Positions 9,447-17,057 are shown, counted from the first letter of the stretch. The stretch: 47,498 nt of DNA from an uncultured Prevotellaceae bacterium (GCA_900318915.1 ONMI01000032.1:1-47498), one strand, 5' to 3'. Program-made: numbers and translations. The notes: generated from the sequence alone by a model not told the origin.

Positions 9447-12440
9447 TCACCCTATTTTCGGTGGATTTTTGTCCACCTCCTCATTTTTTTCGATATAGTT
9501 GCTCGGGCTCACCCCATAGAGGTTGGTGAAACACCGGGTAAAGTATTTGGGATCATTGAATCCCACCTTGTAGGCGATTTCGGCGATGTTGCGGTGAGCC
9601 ACATTTTCGACGAGCATTTTGCGTGCCATGTTGAGTCGGTAGTTGCGTATGAACTGCCCCGTGCTGAGTGCCGTCTCCTCGTGCAGGCGTTTAGACACCT
9701 GGCTACGGCTCATGCCCACCGCCTCGGCAAACTGTTCGATGCCGAACTCGCTGTTCGAATAATTCTGCTCCATGACCGCCATGGCCTTTTCCATGAACGA
9801 CATTTTCCGGCGCATGGTATCCTCATTGTCCGCCTCGATGCTACGGTGAATGCTCTGCTGGAGCGACTTGTGCGAGTCGATGATGGTATGGATTTGTGAG
9901 AGGAGCTGTTCGGGCGCCTCCGACTCGTCGAGCACCTTTCTGATGGGTGTGAGCAGTTTTTCGGCCTCTTTCCTGCGGAGTCGTTCCACATACCGTCGGT
10001 AGGCGATTGAGAGAGCCGCCAGCGCCGCCACGGTGACGAGGAGCAGGAACCACCACGAGCGCCAGAAGTAAGGCGCCACATCGACCAGGATGCTGATGAC
10101 CTGTCCGTCGGACTTTCCAGGTCCCGTGCATTTCACCTCGAAGGTATAGTTGCCCGCCCTGAGGTTGGTGTATCTGACCGAATGCTCGCCCTGCTTGAGC
10201 GGAATCCAGTCGTCCTCGAATCCCCGGAGGCGGTAGTAGAAATGTTCCTGCTCGCTCCCCATGAAGGTGAGTGTGGAGAAATAGATGACCATCGACTTAT
10301 TGGACTCATGCAGGCGTATTTTCTTAGCCTGTGAGATATCCGCATCGAGGATACGACTGTTTAGCGGAGAGACCGTCTGGTTGTCGACATCGAGTCGGGT
10401 GAAGGTGAGCCGCATGGGCGTGTTGAAGTCATCATTCTGTCCCCTCATCTCCATCAGTCCATCCACGGAGCCCAGGAAAATGGTGCCGTCGGGGCCACGG
10501 ACCGCCGAGTTGAAGTAGAACTGCTGGCTGAGCAGTCCGTCCTTCTCATAATAATTAGAAAAGGTGCCGGACTGCGGGTCATAGACTGAGAGGCCATTCT
10601 CGGTAGTAATCCAGAGCCTGCCCTGCACGTCCTCGGCAATGCCCTTGACCGAATTGTTGGCCAGTCCCTTGTCGGTGGAGAAGCAAAGGAACTTTTCCTT
10701 TCCCGTTTTTTTGTCCACCACCCGGTGGTAGAGACCATAGCCGTTGGAGCCCATCCACAGCGAGCCATCCTTGGCGAGGCAGAAGCAACTTATTTTCTCC
10801 AAGATTCGAGAGTCAGGATTATCGAGTTTGAAGTACAGTCTTCTGACCGAGAACTGCCCCTTTGCATCCCTCTTGTTGAGGTCGATATCGCACACCCCTG
10901 TGATGCATCCTATCCAGAGATGCCGGTCGGCATCGATGATAGACCCGATGCATCCACGGACATTGCGGTTGCCCTGGAAGGGGTCGGACAGTTGCCCCTT
11001 TTCCGGGTCGTAGAAGAAGACCCCATCGTTGGCCCCTATCCAAAGCCCCCCATTGTACTTATCATAAGCCATTGCCCCGATATAGTTGACGAGGTGCGCC
11101 AATTCGCCGGAGAGTTTTTCCTTTTGCACCTTTGCGGGCTGGTCAAGGGAGACGCAGTTGAGCCCCCCACCCCATGTGCCAACCCACAGGCGGCGCTTGT
11201 TGTCCGGTTCGAGCAGTGAGACCGAATTGTGCGAGAGACCAGAGTTGGCCATGGTGAGATGAGAGAATCCCCCACCCGGTGCTTTCCGGTTGAGTCCCCC
11301 CTCGACGGTTCCCACCCACTGTGTGCCGTCGGGTTCCACATAGATCGCATTGACCGGATTGGGCGAGATGGACTGCGGATTGGCAGAATGAGCGAAGTTT
11401 CGCAGCAAGAAAGGCTGCGGAGATAGTTTTACGACGCCCGCCGTCTCGGTGCCAATCCACACCTGTCGGTCTCTGACGAGGAGGCAATGGACGAAATCGC
11501 TCGGCATGGGCAGCGGTTCGGAGGAAGAGTTCCACCGCAGGAACCCAGTCTTGGCACTGTTCATGACGCAGACGCCCCCCAAGGTGCCCACGATGAGTTG
11601 ACCTTCGGGCGACATAGCGAGCGCCGTGGTGAAGTCGTGCGGCAGCGATTGCGGGTCGGTGGTATGATGGAAGGAAGACAGTGTGCTGTTGTAGAGATTG
11701 TAGGCAAAGAGCCCATTGTTGGTGGAGATCCACACCGTCTTGTCCACCTTGAGCAGTCCTGTGATGAAGGCCCCTTTCAGTTGAGCGAAAGCCGGTGCGA
11801 CCGTCTTTCTGACCAGTTTGCCCTCCATCTCAGAGATGCGGTAGAGACCGTTTTCGACGGTGACCCAGACAGAGCCATTGTTGTCGATATCGCAGATGGT
11901 GATATCCGGTGTGTTGGCCCTGTATCCACAAGCAGCGATGCGGCTCACCTGCCCCTTCTGGTTGAACGAATAGCGGAAGATGCTGTCGCCGGTGACCTGC
12001 CAGAGGCCACCCTGCGTATCGCAGTAGACTTTGACGGAAGGTTTTTTGAGGAAGCGGGCGATGTCGGTTTTGGTATCTTCGGGCACTACACACTGCATGG
12101 TATTAAGGTCGATGACGAGCGTCTCCTCGTCATAGGCCACCCAGAGGCGGTGGAATCCATCCTCGGCCACGGCCCTGCAGGAAATGCTCTCAGCCGCTCT
12201 GTCGCCGCCCATGACCGGCTTGAAGAAAGTGTAACCATCATAGCGTGCTACGCCACCTCCTGAGGTAGCCACCCAGATAAATCCCCGGCTGTCGGCGAAA
12301 ATCTGGTTGACATTGTTGTGCGGCAATCCGATTCTGACATCGAGTGCAGCCACATTGTACCGTTCGGTGACCATGACTTGAGCCACCGAGCCGCCCACAT
12401 GAGCCATGAGCAGGGACAGAATAACTATGAGACAGCGCAT
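9447..12440 (-). CDS. Transmembrane regulator: propeller sensor, Y_Y_Y domain and AraC-type HTH, no kinase
   Basis: A 997-residue protein resembling a hybrid two-component regulator with its middle removed. A signal peptide is followed by two-component-regulator propeller repeats across about residues 30-690 (GLPHNNVNQIFADSRGFIWV, GLSHNSVSLLEPD, LANNSVKGIAED and others). A Y_Y_Y domain covers about 700-770 (YYRLRGFEDDWIPL, VRYTNLRAGNYTF), and a membrane helix about 785-810. A 70-80 residue linker leads straight to an AraC-type DNA-binding domain (about 885-985, with MSRSQVSKRLHEET and VGFNDPKYFTRCF). No histidine-kinase H, N or G box and no receiver Asp is present, and about 350-400 residues are absent compared with the usual family length. 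It probably senses an arabinan fragment in the periplasm and activates the susC operon. Confidence 0.9.
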   Translation of the reverse strand: MRCLIVILSLLMAHVGGSVAQVMVTERYNVAALDVRIGLPHNNVNQIFADSRGFIWVATSGGGVARYDGYTFFKPVMGGDRAAESISCRAVAEDGFHRLWVAYDEETLVIDLNTMQCVVPEDTKTDIARFLKKPSVKVYCDTQGGLWQVTGDSIFRYSFNQKGQVSRIAACGYRANTPDITICDIDNNGSVWVTVENGLYRISEMEGKLVRKTVAPAFAQLKGAFITGLLKVDKTVWISTNNGLFAYNLYNSTLSSFHHTTDPQSLPHDFTTALAMSPEGQLIVGTLGGVCVMNSAKTGFLRWNSSSEPLPMPSDFVHCLLVRDRQVWIGTETAGVVKLSPQPFLLRNFAHSANPQSISPNPVNAIYVEPDGTQWVGTVEGGLNRKAPGGGFSHLTMANSGLSHNSVSLLEPDNKRRLWVGTWGGGLNCVSLDQPAKVQKEKLSGELAHLVNYIGAMAYDKYNGGLWIGANDGVFFYDPEKGQLSDPFQGNRNVRGCIGSIIDADRHLWIGCITGVCDIDLNKRDAKGQFSVRRLYFKLDNPDSRILEKISCFCLAKDGSLWMGSNGYGLYHRVVDKKTGKEKFLCFSTDKGLANNSVKGIAEDVQGRLWITTENGLSVYDPQSGTFSNYYEKDGLLSQQFYFNSAVRGPDGTIFLGSVDGLMEMRGQNDDFNTPMRLTFTRLDVDNQTVSPLNSRILDADISQAKKIRLHESNKSMVIYFSTLTFMGSEQEHFYYRLRGFEDDWIPLKQGEHSVRYTNLRAGNYTFEVKCTGPGKSDGQVISILVDVAPYFWRSWWFLLLVTVAALAALSIAYRRYVERLRRKEAEKLLTPIRKVLDESEAPEQLLSQIHTIIDSHKSLQQSIHRSIEADNEDTMRRKMSFMEKAMAVMEQNYSNSEFGIEQFAEAVGMSRSQVSKRLHEETALSTGQFIRNYRLNMARKMLVENVAHRNIAEIAYKVGFNDPKYFTRCFTNLYGVSPSNYIEKNEEVDKNPPKIG

Positions 12441-12479
12441 TAGACTTAATCAGCAAGGCAAAGAGGCCTATTGTGAGTA

Positions 12480-12633
12480 CAAAGTTACGAAAAGTCGAGT
12501 GCAGAACAAAATGAATTCATTCATTTTTTATGCCGAGACGTAGTAACTTATGCAAAGTTACGAAAAGTCGAGTGCAGAACAAAATGAATTCATTCATTTT
12601 TTATGCCGAGACGTAGTAACTTATTCAAAGATA
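12480..12633 (-). promoter_or_regulatory. Tandemly duplicated 73-bp promoter element
   Basis: A unit starting at 12480 is repeated at 12553, with a third partial copy at 12626. On the minus strand the first two copies contain a complete promoter: TTTG, 19 bp, TAACTTTG (-7 boxes at 12480-12487 and 12553-12560). The third copy retains a variant -7, TATCTTTG (12626-12633). Each full unit also contains nested inverted repeats: 12482-12488 with 12543-12549 outside, and 12508-12516 with 12519-12527 inside. The first copy lies about 40 bp before the regulator's start codon. Confidence 0.8.
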
Positions 12634-12768
12634 CAAAAAAAAGAGGGGAAAAGAAAAAACAGTTTACCTTTTTCTACAAAGTGGCAACAATAAGAGCCTG
12701 CTGTTGGGTAATAATAAAAAAATGGTTGTTAAAATGATGAAAATTATTATTAAGTTGGGGAAAATGAG

Positions 12769-12776
12769 TAATTTTG
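12769..12776 (+). promoter_or_regulatory. -7 promoter element
   Basis: TAATTTTG matches TAnnTTTG and lies 17 bp before the ATG at 12794. It supports that ATG over upstream in-frame starts, which would fall within or before the promoter. No clear -33 element was seen. Confidence 0.5.
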
Positions 12777-12793
12777 TTGAAAATTCAAATCAA

Positions 12794-13351
12794 ATGAAGA
12801 CCATGATTTACATTGAATCGAAGCGAAAGAGTATGGAGAAGCTGCGTGAGAAGTATCCCGATGCCATGATCATCGATGTGACGAGCCATGCAGAAGACGA
12901 GTTCGTGAAGCTGAGTCCCTTTTATCCTGTGGGCGGAATTCCTGTTCCCTTCACCGACACTTTCGGTCTGTCAGTGGAAGGTATCTGGCAAGGGTTGAAG
13001 GTGTTTGAGACTGCCGGTGTGGACAAGCAGATGTTCTGGAAGAAGGACATGAAGAACATGAAGCGCACCACCCGCCGTTTCGGCCGTTGTTTGGGCCACA
13101 GCAAGGGTCTTGCGGGCACTGAGTTGCTGGAATATATCGAGGCCCGCAAGAAGATCTATCTGCCCTGCTACAAATGGGTGTTGGAGAATAAGGTTCAGAA
13201 GTTGGTGACTGCCATCCGTGTGATATCGAAAACAAAGCCCGTGGTGCTGCTGGACTACAACACGAACGGAGATGTGGAGGACTGGCACCGTCCCTTGTCG
13301 CACGCCTCGCTGATCAAGGCCTATATTGAGGGGAATTATCCGGAATGTTAA
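12794..13351 (+). CDS. DUF6939-like conserved protein of unknown function
   Basis: A 185-residue soluble protein with no signal peptide or membrane helix. It resembles a conserved Bacteroidota family that I recall as DUF6939. Characteristic stretches are IIDVTSHAEDEFVKLSPFYP, GGIPVPF, GIWQGLKVFE, RTTRRFGRCLGHSKG, ELLEYIEARKKIYLP and LSHASLIKAYIEG. The pattern of conserved Asp, His, Arg and Lys suggests an enzyme, but no reaction can be named. The frame is open upstream to 12704. I prefer the ATG at 12794 (or 12803) because a -7 box at 12769 would otherwise lie inside the gene. It is transcribed away from the arabinan regulator and does not appear to be in an operon. Confidence 0.7.
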   Translation: MKTMIYIESKRKSMEKLREKYPDAMIIDVTSHAEDEFVKLSPFYPVGGIPVPFTDTFGLSVEGIWQGLKVFETAGVDKQMFWKKDMKNMKRTTRRFGRCLGHSKGLAGTELLEYIEARKKIYLPCYKWVLENKVQKLVTAIRVISKTKPVVLLDYNTNGDVEDWHRPLSHASLIKAYIEGNYPEC

Positions 13352-13827
13352 TCTCAGGAGTGTAGGAGGTAGGAGTGTAGGAGTGTAAAATATGGCACCT
13401 TCGGTGATATAATAAGATAAAAAAACGCTTCGCTTTAGAAAAAGGATAAAAAGGATTAAAAATTGGCATTTGAAAGACTGGTGGCAAAACTCAAAGCGAT
13501 AAAAAGACGCAAGCGTCTCTCAAAAAGGAGGAAAAAGGTTTATGCACCTTGGTGCGGGAATGGAAAGAAATTATCGTAATGTGCAAAAATTTTCATTTGT
13601 CTCTTCATTATAGCAGCCTCTGGGCTGTAAATCTTTTTCTTCCTTTTTCTTGAGCGCAGTGGTTTTTAATCATATCCTCTTGATTATTTTCCCTGTGAGC
13701 GGTCCCCCTGTGAGCATTCATACATTGAAAGGGGAGGTTCATACAACGGACCTCCCAATTATTGTACCTTTTCGGTAAAAAGGGGAAATTTGTATTGTGA
13801 ATCAAGAAATATTTTTTTCAATTAAAA
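13352..13827. other. Gene-free spacer with short hairpins
   Basis: No convincing gene. The stretch holds copies of an AGGAGTGTAGGA-like motif (about 13356-13388) and several small perfect hairpins. Two are GACGC with GCGTC near 13510, and GCACC with GGTGC near 13545. One copy of AAATTATCGTAAT lies at 13568-13580; the same motif recurs at 14069 and 14122, with a variant at 31073. The spacer looks like a patchwork of intergenic repeat remnants. Confidence 0.6.
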
Positions 13828-14004
13828 ATGAAGGATATGAAAAAGATGAAGAAATGGCTGAAAAGAGTGATGTGGACCCTGCTGATTCTGACATTGGTGA
13901 GCGGACTGCTTCCCACCGGTATAAAGAACCCCGTGGAAGGCTGCGGCAAGGAAAGTTATAACAGCGCCTCGTTCTGGCACCCCTGGGGCGACCACCGCCA
14001 GTGA
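13828..14004 (+). pseudogene. N-terminal remnant of an M23 (LytM-type) peptidase gene
   Basis: A 58-codon open frame. It encodes a positively charged start, a membrane/signal helix (WTLLILTLVSGLLP), then NPVEGCGKESYN and SFWHPWGDHRQ, and stops. In Bacteroidota M23 metallopeptidases a very similar segment (PV-G---YN--SFW-PWG) is followed directly by the zinc-binding HKGVDIFA region. Here the frame ends right at that point, and nothing resembling the catalytic domain follows in any frame before the next gene at 14176. It is probably a gene truncated by deletion, although a short membrane peptide could still be made. The next gene also acts on peptidoglycan. Confidence 0.6.
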
Positions 14005-14016
14005 AATAGAAAAAGG

Positions 14017-14134
14017 AAAGAAATTGTCATAATTATCATAAATTACATGTTATTGAAAGAACCGACAGAAATTATCGTAATTACCATATATTTTTAATTT
14101 TCATCGTGCTTCGCACGGGTAAAATTATCGTAAT
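14017..14134 (+). repeat. Dispersed AAATTATCGTAAT element cluster
   Basis: AAATTATCGTAAT occurs at 14069-14081 and 14122-14134, with a related sequence just before (about 14026-14044) and a further exact copy at 13568-13580. Copies are often preceded by a small GTGC/GCAC hairpin (CGTGCTTCGCACG at 14105-14117). A related hairpin plus AAATTCTCATAAT is found at 31047-31085. Confidence 0.5.
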
Positions 14135-14175
14135 ACCTTCCTTGAGATAAATACATAAACATAAAAAACACGACC

Positions 14176-14829
14176 ATGACAAAGAAGAAGAGAGGCTGTG
14201 GCCTCATGATAGTACTGCTGTTGACCGCAACCCTTATATTCGGTGTCCGCTGGGCTTGGAAATACTACCGCCTGCCCTCTTTGCCCGACCGGAAGGAATA
14301 CAAGACCCTGGAAGAGCGTTCGGATAAAGCCCTTGCCTATGCCAAGGCCCACAACATGAGCGAGAAATACGCCATTTTTGTGGACTACGGTCTTCCCTCG
14401 GGCACTCCCCGTATGTTTATGTGGGACTTTGAGAAGCAGGAAGTGATAGCCACCACCTATGTGATGCACGGTCCCGGCGGCGGCAGCACCGCCGAGCGTG
14501 CCCGCTTCAGCAACAAGCCCGGCAGCAAATGCTCCGCCCTGGGCCGTTTTATGGTGACCCGCGACCACGGCATCCGGCTCAAACGCAGTTACCGATTGAA
14601 AGGCATGGACCTGGACAACCAGAGCGCCTATGCCCGCGGGCTGATGATACACCCCGCCAAATGGGTGAACAGCATGTGCTGGAAGGAGTACATTCCCCTG
14701 AACGCCACCGCCTGCAGCGGTTGTGTGACCGTGGCGAGCCGCGGGATGGACCAAATCGTATACATGGTGAACAAGGAGCGCAAGCCCCTGCTGCTTTGGA
14801 ACTACTGCAGCAAAGGCGACTCCGATTAG
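14176..14829 (+). CDS. YkuD_2-type murein L,D-transpeptidase family protein
   Basis: A 217-residue protein anchored by an N-terminal membrane helix (about 10-28), with the rest predicted to lie in the periplasm. The domain matches the 'murein L,D-transpeptidase catalytic domain' family. It has YAIFVDYGLPSGTPRMF near the start, and a catalytic pair formed by His159 in GLMIHPAKW and Cys183 in CSGCVTV. This family is expected to act on peptidoglycan stem peptides. It follows an M23 remnant and precedes a LytTR regulator on the same strand. The gene begins with a clear ATG and a lysine-rich cytoplasmic tail. Substrate and cross-link type cannot be told from sequence. Confidence 0.85.
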   Translation: MTKKKRGCGLMIVLLLTATLIFGVRWAWKYYRLPSLPDRKEYKTLEERSDKALAYAKAHNMSEKYAIFVDYGLPSGTPRMFMWDFEKQEVIATTYVMHGPGGGSTAERARFSNKPGSKCSALGRFMVTRDHGIRLKRSYRLKGMDLDNQSAYARGLMIHPAKWVNSMCWKEYIPLNATACSGCVTVASRGMDQIVYMVNKERKPLLLWNYCSKGDSD

Positions 14830-14872
14830 CAGTGAGGGCAGCCCCTATTAAAAGGCCCCTCCAAAAGCAATA

Positions 14873-14916
14873 AAACCACCCATGGATACGTTATAAAAGT
14901 ATCTATGGAGTGGTTT
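14873..14916 (+). promoter_or_regulatory. 17-bp hairpin that contains the LytTR start codon
   Basis: Positions 14873-14889 pair with 14899-14916, with one bulged A and one G-U pair around a 9-nt loop. The ATG of the LytTR gene (14905-14907) is inside the right arm. In mRNA this would bury the translation start. There is no T-run after the stem, so a plain terminator is less likely. Confidence 0.6.
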
Positions 14917-15315
14917 AAGATCATAACATCGAGCATGATGATGCGTGTGGAAGTGGACGACATCGTGTATGTGAAAGCCGACGGCAATTACTGCGACCTG
15001 GTGCTTATCAACGGCCGCAGCCGCAAGTTGACGTTCCAGTTGAACCATTTTGAGAAGAACTTCGCCCTGCTGGACAATGCCGACCAATTCATCCGTGTGG
15101 GCCGCAGCTTGATAGTGAACCGTAACTATGTGCAGGAAATAGACCTGTTGGAGCAAAGCATCGTGTTCGGCGGCAAGCACCTGCTCCGTGTGCCCACCGC
15201 CGATGACCTCCGTCCCCGGACAGGCACGCCCGAGAGTCTGAGAGCGCGCGACATCTATACCGTGCATGTATCGCGCGATGCCCTGAAAGCACTTAAAGAA
15301 CAACTTCAGCGATAG
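14905..15315 (+). CDS. LytTR-domain DNA-binding regulator
   Basis: A 136-residue protein that is little more than a LytTR DNA-binding domain, with no receiver. Diagnostic stretches are DIVYVKADGNYCDLVLINGR, FQLNHFEKNF, FIRVGRSLIVNRNYV and SRDALKALKEQL. Stand-alone LytTR proteins of this size are common in Bacteroidota and are usually linked to a membrane protein that may control them. The next gene starts 17 bp after the stop codon and encodes a membrane protein, so the two probably form a unit. The start codon lies within a long hairpin (14873-14916). A later in-frame Met run at about 14935 is an alternative start. Confidence 0.85.
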   Translation: MEWFKIITSSMMMRVEVDDIVYVKADGNYCDLVLINGRSRKLTFQLNHFEKNFALLDNADQFIRVGRSLIVNRNYVQEIDLLEQSIVFGGKHLLRVPTADDLRPRTGTPESLRARDIYTVHVSRDALKALKEQLQR

Positions 15316-15332
15316 AAAGGAAGCATCAAGAA

Positions 15333-16232
15333 ATGAGTGAGATAAACAAGATATTCAACCAAGAGCCCGAGGAGCCCATTTTCATCATTGAGAAAGACTA
15401 TGATGAGGTTCGGCCTACGGCGAACCCACCCAAACAGCCTATGAAACGCTGGCTGGTTCGTCTGTTGAAAGCCGCGGCCATTTTCGTCTGCTTCCTCCTT
15501 GCCCTCTATGCCTACCGACAGTGGGACTATTACTACAACATAGGTCGCGTGTCGGTGAGTCCGAAGGAAAACATCGAGAAGCTGCAGCAGCCTGTGAAGG
15601 CCGAGACGCCCCAGGTGGTGATGACGAGCGACAGCCTACTGGGTGTGGCCCTCGATCTCTACGCCCTTCACGGGCTTCACGCCACTCTGACGTTTGAGGA
15701 GCCCGACACCGCCGACACCAGTGTATACCTGTACTGCCGCTCCTGCGACCACCGCCCCGACAAGAGCTACCACGGCACCCTGGTGGTGGACGGCAAGGAA
15801 TATCAGCGCGACCAGGCCCGTCTGGGCTACATGGCGATAGCCGACGGGAGACAAGTAATAGGCGTATCGCGCAGCGACAAGGTGAAAGACTATGTGATGG
15901 AGCGCGGCGGCAGCTACTTCCGCCAGTTTATGCTGGTGAGCGACGGCGACATCGCCCACCACTATTATCTTCACGGCAAGGTGGAGCGGCGCGCCATAGG
16001 TCGCATCGGCGACCAGCTGTACTACATAGCCACCCGCAACGCCGAAACCCTCTGGGGCTTTGCCGACGCCCTTCGTGAATACGGTTTCATCGACGTGATA
16101 TACATCACCGGCGGCAAGGACTACAGCTACTACCGCAGTACTGACGGTCAGCGCCACGACATCGGCGATGCGACCGAGTATCCACACGAGAAATGGAAAG
16201 GCATCATCCCCTGGCTGGTGTTTAAGAAATGA
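15333..16232 (+). CDS. Membrane-anchored protein with possible phosphodiester-glycosidase-like domain
   Basis: A 299-residue protein with a cytoplasmic tail of about 45 residues, one membrane helix (about 50-68) and a large outer domain. The outer domain resembles the phosphodiester glycosidase (NAGPA/DUF2233) pattern. It has ADGRQVIGVSRSDKVKDYV, a GGSYFRQF stretch where that family has NGGFF, a VERRAIGRIGDQLYYI strand pair, WGFADALREYGFIDVIY and a GGKDYSYYR turn where the family has a glycine-rich DGG-S loop. The match is at pattern level only. It probably forms an operon with the LytTR gene 17 bp upstream, which it may regulate or be regulated by. Confidence 0.6.
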   Translation: MSEINKIFNQEPEEPIFIIEKDYDEVRPTANPPKQPMKRWLVRLLKAAAIFVCFLLALYAYRQWDYYYNIGRVSVSPKENIEKLQQPVKAETPQVVMTSDSLLGVALDLYALHGLHATLTFEEPDTADTSVYLYCRSCDHRPDKSYHGTLVVDGKEYQRDQARLGYMAIADGRQVIGVSRSDKVKDYVMERGGSYFRQFMLVSDGDIAHHYYLHGKVERRAIGRIGDQLYYIATRNAETLWGFADALREYGFIDVIYITGGKDYSYYRSTDGQRHDIGDATEYPHEKWKGIIPWLVFKK

Positions 16233-16351
16233 CCCATTGACACGCCAAACCGTATGCAATTAAAAGAGATATACAGTTTGGCTTGACAAAGATTTCAGCT
16301 TGTACTAAAGAATTATTGCGCAAAAATTACACGATTATCATGGAAAATGTT

Positions 16352-16359
16352 TAATTTTG
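16352..16359 (+). promoter_or_regulatory. -7 promoter element of the carbonic anhydrase gene
   Basis: TAATTTTG matches TAnnTTTG. It places transcription start near 16365, after an upstream in-frame ATG at 16361, and so favours the ATG at 16409. Confidence 0.6.
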
Positions 16360-16408
16360 CATGTTGCTTGGCGAAGACAGGCAGCATCTCAGCAAAAATG
16401 AAAGAACC

Positions 16409-16951
16409 ATGATAGACCAGATTATTGACTACAACAAGCAATTTGTGTCCGAGAAGCGTTATGAGCGCTATCTGACCGACAAGTATCCCGACAAGAAATT
16501 GGCCGTTCTGTCCTGCATGGACACACGCCTGACGGAGCTGCTTCCCGCCGCTCTGGGCCTGAAGAACGGCGATGCCAAGATTATCAAAAACGCCGGCGGC
16601 CTGGTGATATCCCCCTTCGACTCAGCGATGCGCAGTCTGATAGTAGCCATCTACGAGCTCGGTGTGGAAGAGATCATGGTGGTGGCGCACAGCCACTGCG
16701 GCGCCTGCCACATGAGCTACGCCCACTTTCACGAAGAAATGAAGGCCCGCGGCGTGAGTGAGGAGACCCTCGAAACGATACGCCACTGCGGCATCGACCT
16801 GGACGGTTGGTTGGAAGGCTTCAAGGACACCCCCGAATCGGTTCGCAAGACCGTGAACACCATCAAGACCCATCCCCTTGTACCGAAAGACGTGGTGGTA
16901 CGCGGGTTTATCATCGACTCGGAAACGGGAGAGTTGGAGGAAATCTTTTAG
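16409..16951 (+). CDS. Beta-class carbonic anhydrase
   Basis: Interconverts CO2 and bicarbonate using zinc. The 180-residue protein has the beta-class zinc and catalytic motifs: CMDTRL (Cys and the Asp-Arg dyad), and HSHCGAC (His and second Cys). Between them is the conserved KIIKNAGG stretch, and FDSAMRSLIVAIYELGV follows. Length fits the short bacterial type. The frame extends upstream to an ATG at 16361, but a -7 promoter box lies at 16352-16359, so the internal ATG that gives MIDQIIDYNKQF is preferred. It appears to be transcribed alone. Confidence 0.93.
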   Translation: MIDQIIDYNKQFVSEKRYERYLTDKYPDKKLAVLSCMDTRLTELLPAALGLKNGDAKIIKNAGGLVISPFDSAMRSLIVAIYELGVEEIMVVAHSHCGACHMSYAHFHEEMKARGVSEETLETIRHCGIDLDGWLEGFKDTPESVRKTVNTIKTHPLVPKDVVVRGFIIDSETGELEEIF

Positions 16952-16959
16952 TCTAAAGG

Positions 16960-17014
16960 AAGTTAAAGGGAAGTTAAAAGGAAGTTAAAGGGAAGTTAAA
17001 GGGAAGTTAAAGGG
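16960..17014 (+). repeat. Five 11-bp iterons (AAGTTAAA core)
   Basis: AAGTTAAA starts at 16960, 16971, 16982, 16993 and 17004, an exact 11-bp period, so all copies face the same side of the DNA helix. The run ends in TTAAAGGGACAT, which is repeated exactly at the end of a two-copy version at 25324-25346. It lies between the carbonic anhydrase stop and the Nudix regulator start. Confidence 0.85.
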
Positions 17015-17057
17015 ACATATGCTTTTTTTTAAGAAAGGAAGTTGTGTACGGAAAATT

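Noticed and set aside
16244-16282. Terminator after the phosphodiester-glycosidase-like gene
   Set aside because: GCCAAAC and GTTTGGC could pair, but the stem is only 7 bp with a 25-nt loop and no T-run.
16361-16408. Upstream start for carbonic anhydrase at 16361
   Set aside because: The ATG directly follows a -7 box and would lie at or before the transcription start. The ATG at 16409 also fits the family start better.
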